Of a DNA stretch of 64,000 bases, positions 61,621 through 64,000 are shown in pieces. Position 1 is the first letter of the stretch; each line of letters starts with the position of its first letter. The stretch covers positions 310,001 to 374,000 of the forward strand of contig NZ_SMRS01000001.1 of NCBI RefSeq assembly GCF_008368715.1, read 5' to 3'. The position numbers and the translations under genes were made by a program. Under the pieces are notes generated by a model. It did not search any database and had not been told where the DNA came from. It worked only from the letters and a program-made list of their open reading frames with translations. This stretch comes from Nitrincola tapanii. Its GTDB lineage: Bacteria; Pseudomonadota; Gammaproteobacteria; Pseudomonadales; Balneatricaceae.

Positions 61621-62370
61621 ATGTGGTTTGGAGTCGTCAGTCTCTTTCCAGAGATGCTGAACGCGGTCACGCAGTTCGGAATCACCGGTAGAGCGGTACG
61701 CCAAGGACTGATTGAGGTCAGTTGCTGGAATCCTCGTGATTTCACCCAGGACCGCCATCGCACAGTCGATGACCGCCCTTACGGGGGAGGTCCCGGTATG
61801 CTGATGAAGGTGCAGCCTTTGCGTGATGCGATCCAAGCGGCAAGAGCTTCGGCTCCAGGTGCGGCGCGAGTGATCTACTTGTCTCCTCAGGGACGGCGTT
61901 TAGATCAAAGCGGTGTACGTGAATTGGCCAACCAAGAAAGTCTGATATTGGTGGCCGGGCGCTATGAAGGTATTGATGAGCGCCTGTTGATGACCGATAT
62001 CGATGAAGAGTGGTCTTTAGGTGATTTTGTCCTCAGTGGGGGTGAATTACCGGCCATGGTGATGATAGATGCGGTGGCACGAATGCTGCCTGGTGTCCTT
62101 GGGCATCAGGACTCTGCAAGCGAAGATTCTTTTGCAGCAGGTTTGCTGGATTGTCCGCACTATACTCGCCCCGAATCTCTAGATGGATTGGAAGTGCCGT
62201 CTGTGTTGTTAGGAGGTAACCATGCTGAAATCAAGCGCTGGCGTTTGAAACAGCAATTGGGCCGAACCTGGCAGAGACGTCCCGATCTGTTAGAAAAGAT
62301 CAATCTCAGCCCGCAGCAGCAAGCGCTGTTAAGCGAATATATCCGCGAAGCCGAGCAGGCGTGCGGTTGA
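61621..62370 (+). CDS. trmD: tRNA (guanine-N1)-methyltransferase TrmD
   Basis: 249 residues. [12 protein letters not shown] start, [19 protein letters not shown], the knotted SAM site [10 protein letters not shown] and [12 protein letters not shown]. It methylates G37 of tRNAs to keep the reading frame. ATG at 61621 or GTG at 61618. Confidence 0.98.
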   Translation: MWFGVVSLFPEMLNAVTQFGITGRAVRQGLIEVSCWNPRDFTQDRHRTVDDRPYGGGPGMLMKVQPLRDAIQAARASAPGAARVIYLSPQGRRLDQSGVRELANQESLILVAGRYEGIDERLLMTDIDEEWSLGDFVLSGGELPAMVMIDAVARMLPGVLGHQDSASEDSFAAGLLDCPHYTRPESLDGLEVPSVLLGGNHAEIKRWRLKQQLGRTWQRRPDLLEKINLSPQQQALLSEYIREAEQACG

Positions 62371-62388
62371 AAAATACAGGAGCGAGCC

Positions 62389-62745
62389 ATGAGCAGCAAA
62401 AGCACAATTATTCAGCAGATTGAAGCTGAACAGATGAACAAAGAGGTGCCATCTTTTGCACCAGGCGATACAGTTATCGTCCAGGTTAAGGTGGTTGAGG
62501 GTGAGCGTACACGTCTGCAGTCTTTTGAAGGCGTTGTCATCGGCAAGCGTAATCGCGGCCTGAACTCAGCTTTCACAGTGCGCAAAATTTCTCACGGTGT
62601 GGGTGTTGAGCGTACTTTCCAGACTTACAGCCCAGTGATTGACAGCATCAGCGTCAAGCGTCGTGGTGATGTACGTCAGGCTAAGTTGTACTACTTGCGT
62701 GAGCGTAGCGGTAAATCTGCACGTATCAAAGAAAAACTGGCTTGA
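62389..62745 (+). CDS. rplS: Ribosomal protein bL19
   Basis: 118 residues: [45 protein letters not shown] and [11 protein letters not shown] are bL19 signatures. The start follows CAGGAGCG. The last gene of the operon, with a strong terminator after it. Confidence 0.98.
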   Translation: MSSKSTIIQQIEAEQMNKEVPSFAPGDTVIVQVKVVEGERTRLQSFEGVVIGKRNRGLNSAFTVRKISHGVGVERTFQTYSPVIDSISVKRRGDVRQAKLYYLRERSGKSARIKEKLA

Positions 62746-62762
62746 TCTGACGATCTTGCTAG

Positions 62763-62791
62763 AAAAAACGGCCCTGGTGGCCGTTTTTTTT
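62763..62791 (+). terminator. Rho-independent terminator after rplS
   Basis: AAAAAACGGCC-CTGGT-GGCCGTTTTTT with further T residues, 18 bp after the rplS stop. Classic intrinsic terminator; its A-tract makes it bidirectional. Confidence 0.92.
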
Positions 62792-62914
62792 CGCCCTAAA
62801 ATTAGGTGCAAAGAGGCCTTGAAACCTCAACAGATTTGGCCCTGCCTGCTTCGCATTCTCGGACAATTCAGCTTAGAATGCAGAGAAGTATTATTCCCTA
62901 AGGATTATGCCACT

Positions 62915-64000
62915 ATGCGTTGGATTCGTCGGTTCTTGCTGCTTGTATTACTGCTGATTCTGATAGCAGCGACGGTCTATGCCTATGCCTACTATCGCAT
63001 TAAAAAAGAAGTGGATACGGCGTTGGCCGCGACGGCGCCCTTGGTCACCCTTGACTACAAGGGATTCAGTTTGGATCCGCGGGGTGCAGTGCGCTTAACA
63101 CAACTCTCCTTAGCGGCCATGGGGCAAGCACCGATTGTGATCGAAAGCCTAACCCTGCGTTCTGCTGATCCTCTGTTTTTGCTCAACCCGCAGAAAGCAC
63201 TGAACCGGGCCGAGTTGCCGGAACACCTAAGTGTGCATCTGCGTGGTTTGGCGTTGGATCTGAACTCACCGCTGTTTCTCTCCTTGGATCAGATGAGTCG
63301 CAGTTTGAATGCTGCTGAACCAGGTATTGATCCTGCGGCATTGGGGTGTGGTCCGGTGCGGCGTTTTGATCTGACCGCTTTGCGTATGATGGGGATGCGG
63401 CAAGTGCAGCTGGATATGGATGTCAGTCTACGCCCTGATCCGAGCGCTGGACGTTTAGACCTGAATCTTTATACCGATCTGCGTAGTTGGTGGACAACGG
63501 GATTAAGTGTGAATATGGCCTTACCGGCCGCCGGAGCAGGTTGGTCACCCTTGGCCTTACGTGTTTATCAACTGAGTGTTGATTACCAGGATGTCGGTTT
63601 TAACCGCCGCCGCCAGGAGTTTTGTGCGGCGCAAGCCGGTACCGATGTCGCGAGCTATCAAGCAAATCATCAAGCCTTACTCTTGCAATGGTTGGCAAGC
63701 CAGGGTGTAGAGCTTTCCCCTGCCTTGCAAAGTGCGTATCAAGCATTGCAAACACCCAATGCGCAGGCCAGCGTGAGTCTGATTCTTCCGGGTGGATTGG
63801 GGGTTGCGGACACCATGATGTCAGAAGCGGATTGGATGGCGAAGCTTGAGCGCCTCCGCATCCAGTTAAACGTGAATGAACACAGTCTCGCGCTGCAAGA
63901 TGAGTTTGATTGGATGCAGTGGTGGCAGGGGTATGGCTCAGTGCCTGCACAGACAACGGCTGGCTCGGACGTGGTGACGTCAGAAGTGGCATCAGAGGCA
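62915..64000 (+). CDS. Membrane-anchored envelope protein, runs off the window
   Basis: An open frame of 362 codons from ATG at 62915 to the window end, so it is longer than seen. Residues about 7-29 are one transmembrane helix after MRWIRR; the rest is periplasmic and rich in beta-type patterns (LVTLDYKGFSLDPRGAVRLTQLSL; VIESLTLRSADPLFLL). The layout recalls AsmA- or YdgA-like anchored proteins, but I do not recognise the family. No gene on the other strand competes. Confidence 0.7.
   Translation, partial: MRWIRRFLLLVLLLILIAATVYAYAYYRIKKEVDTALAATAPLVTLDYKGFSLDPRGAVRLTQLSLAAMGQAPIVIESLTLRSADPLFLLNPQKALNRAELPEHLSVHLRGLALDLNSPLFLSLDQMSRSLNAAEPGIDPAALGCGPVRRFDLTALRMMGMRQVQLDMDVSLRPDPSAGRLDLNLYTDLRSWWTTGLSVNMALPAAGAGWSPLALRVYQLSVDYQDVGFNRRRQEFCAAQAGTDVASYQANHQALLLQWLASQGVELSPALQSAYQALQTPNAQASVSLILPGGLGVADTMMSEADWMAKLERLRIQLNVNEHSLALQDEFDWMQWWQGYGSVPAQTTAGSDVVTSEVASEA

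Noticed and set aside
63600-63992. 130-codon minus-strand frame at the right edge
   Set aside because: It lies opposite the long open plus-strand gene, which has a start, a membrane anchor and continuous coding character.

Overview
The window is chromosomal DNA from a gammaproteobacterium. The housekeeping order (smpB, ratA, rnfH, bamE, fur, recN, grpE, dnaK, dnaJ, dapB, then ffh, rpsP, rimM, trmD, rplS) and a Fur protein lacking the usual CxxC zinc pairs point to a Pseudomonadales/Oceanospirillales-like lineage. I cannot name the genus.

Left flank, 1-4.5 kb: an ACR3 arsenite exporter behind a perfect inverted repeat, a copper-handling trio (small secreted Cys protein, multicopper oxidase, DUF411 protein), and the manganese exporter mntP with a yybP-ykoY Mn riboswitch upstream.

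Accessory region, about 4.6-37.2 kb: a genomic island inserted at the 3' end of the tmRNA gene, with a P4-type integrase next to it. The left part (4.6-6.7 kb) is debris of an older related element: a hipBA remnant, a Fic protein whose catalytic His is Gln, and a ten-codon stub of a second integrase that still carries its upstream repeats and att core. The main island (6.73-37.23 kb) is a defence island. It holds (i) a type I restriction operon (CapW/BrxR-like WYL regulator, hsdM, hsdS, RhuM-Fic, AbiF-type abortive-infection gene with a structured downstream RNA candidate, hsdR). It holds (ii) six integron gene cassettes without an integron integrase (16.39-22.33 kb). The boundary heptamers of each cassette are reverse complements of each other, which fixes the cassette limits. 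They carry an Sll1717-type ATPase, a HEPN/zinc-ribbon protein, a GIY-YIG-like protein with a small partner, a soluble/membrane gene pair, and two unknowns. Next come (iii) a SLOG protein, an unknown pair, and a Sir2 plus zinc-ribbon pair; (iv) an overlapping three-gene operon (unknown protein, PLD nuclease, SNF2-like helicase) followed by a second WYL regulator; and (v) umuDC with a LexA box, next to the integrase.

Right flank, 37.2-64 kb: tmRNA (tag ANDDNYALAA) and smpB, an NSS-family transporter, ratA-rnfH, bamE/fur, recN, then the heat-shock genes grpE-dnaK-dnaJ with two sigma-32 promoters, and dapB. A seven-gene V-type ATPase operon follows, in an order that is a circular permutation of the chlamydial one. 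Its rotor subunit keeps the Na+-ligand pattern. The window ends with two Nudix hydrolases, a CorC/HlyC-type membrane protein, a CcsA-like protein, ffh, the rpsP-rimM-trmD-rplS operon, and an envelope protein running off the right edge.
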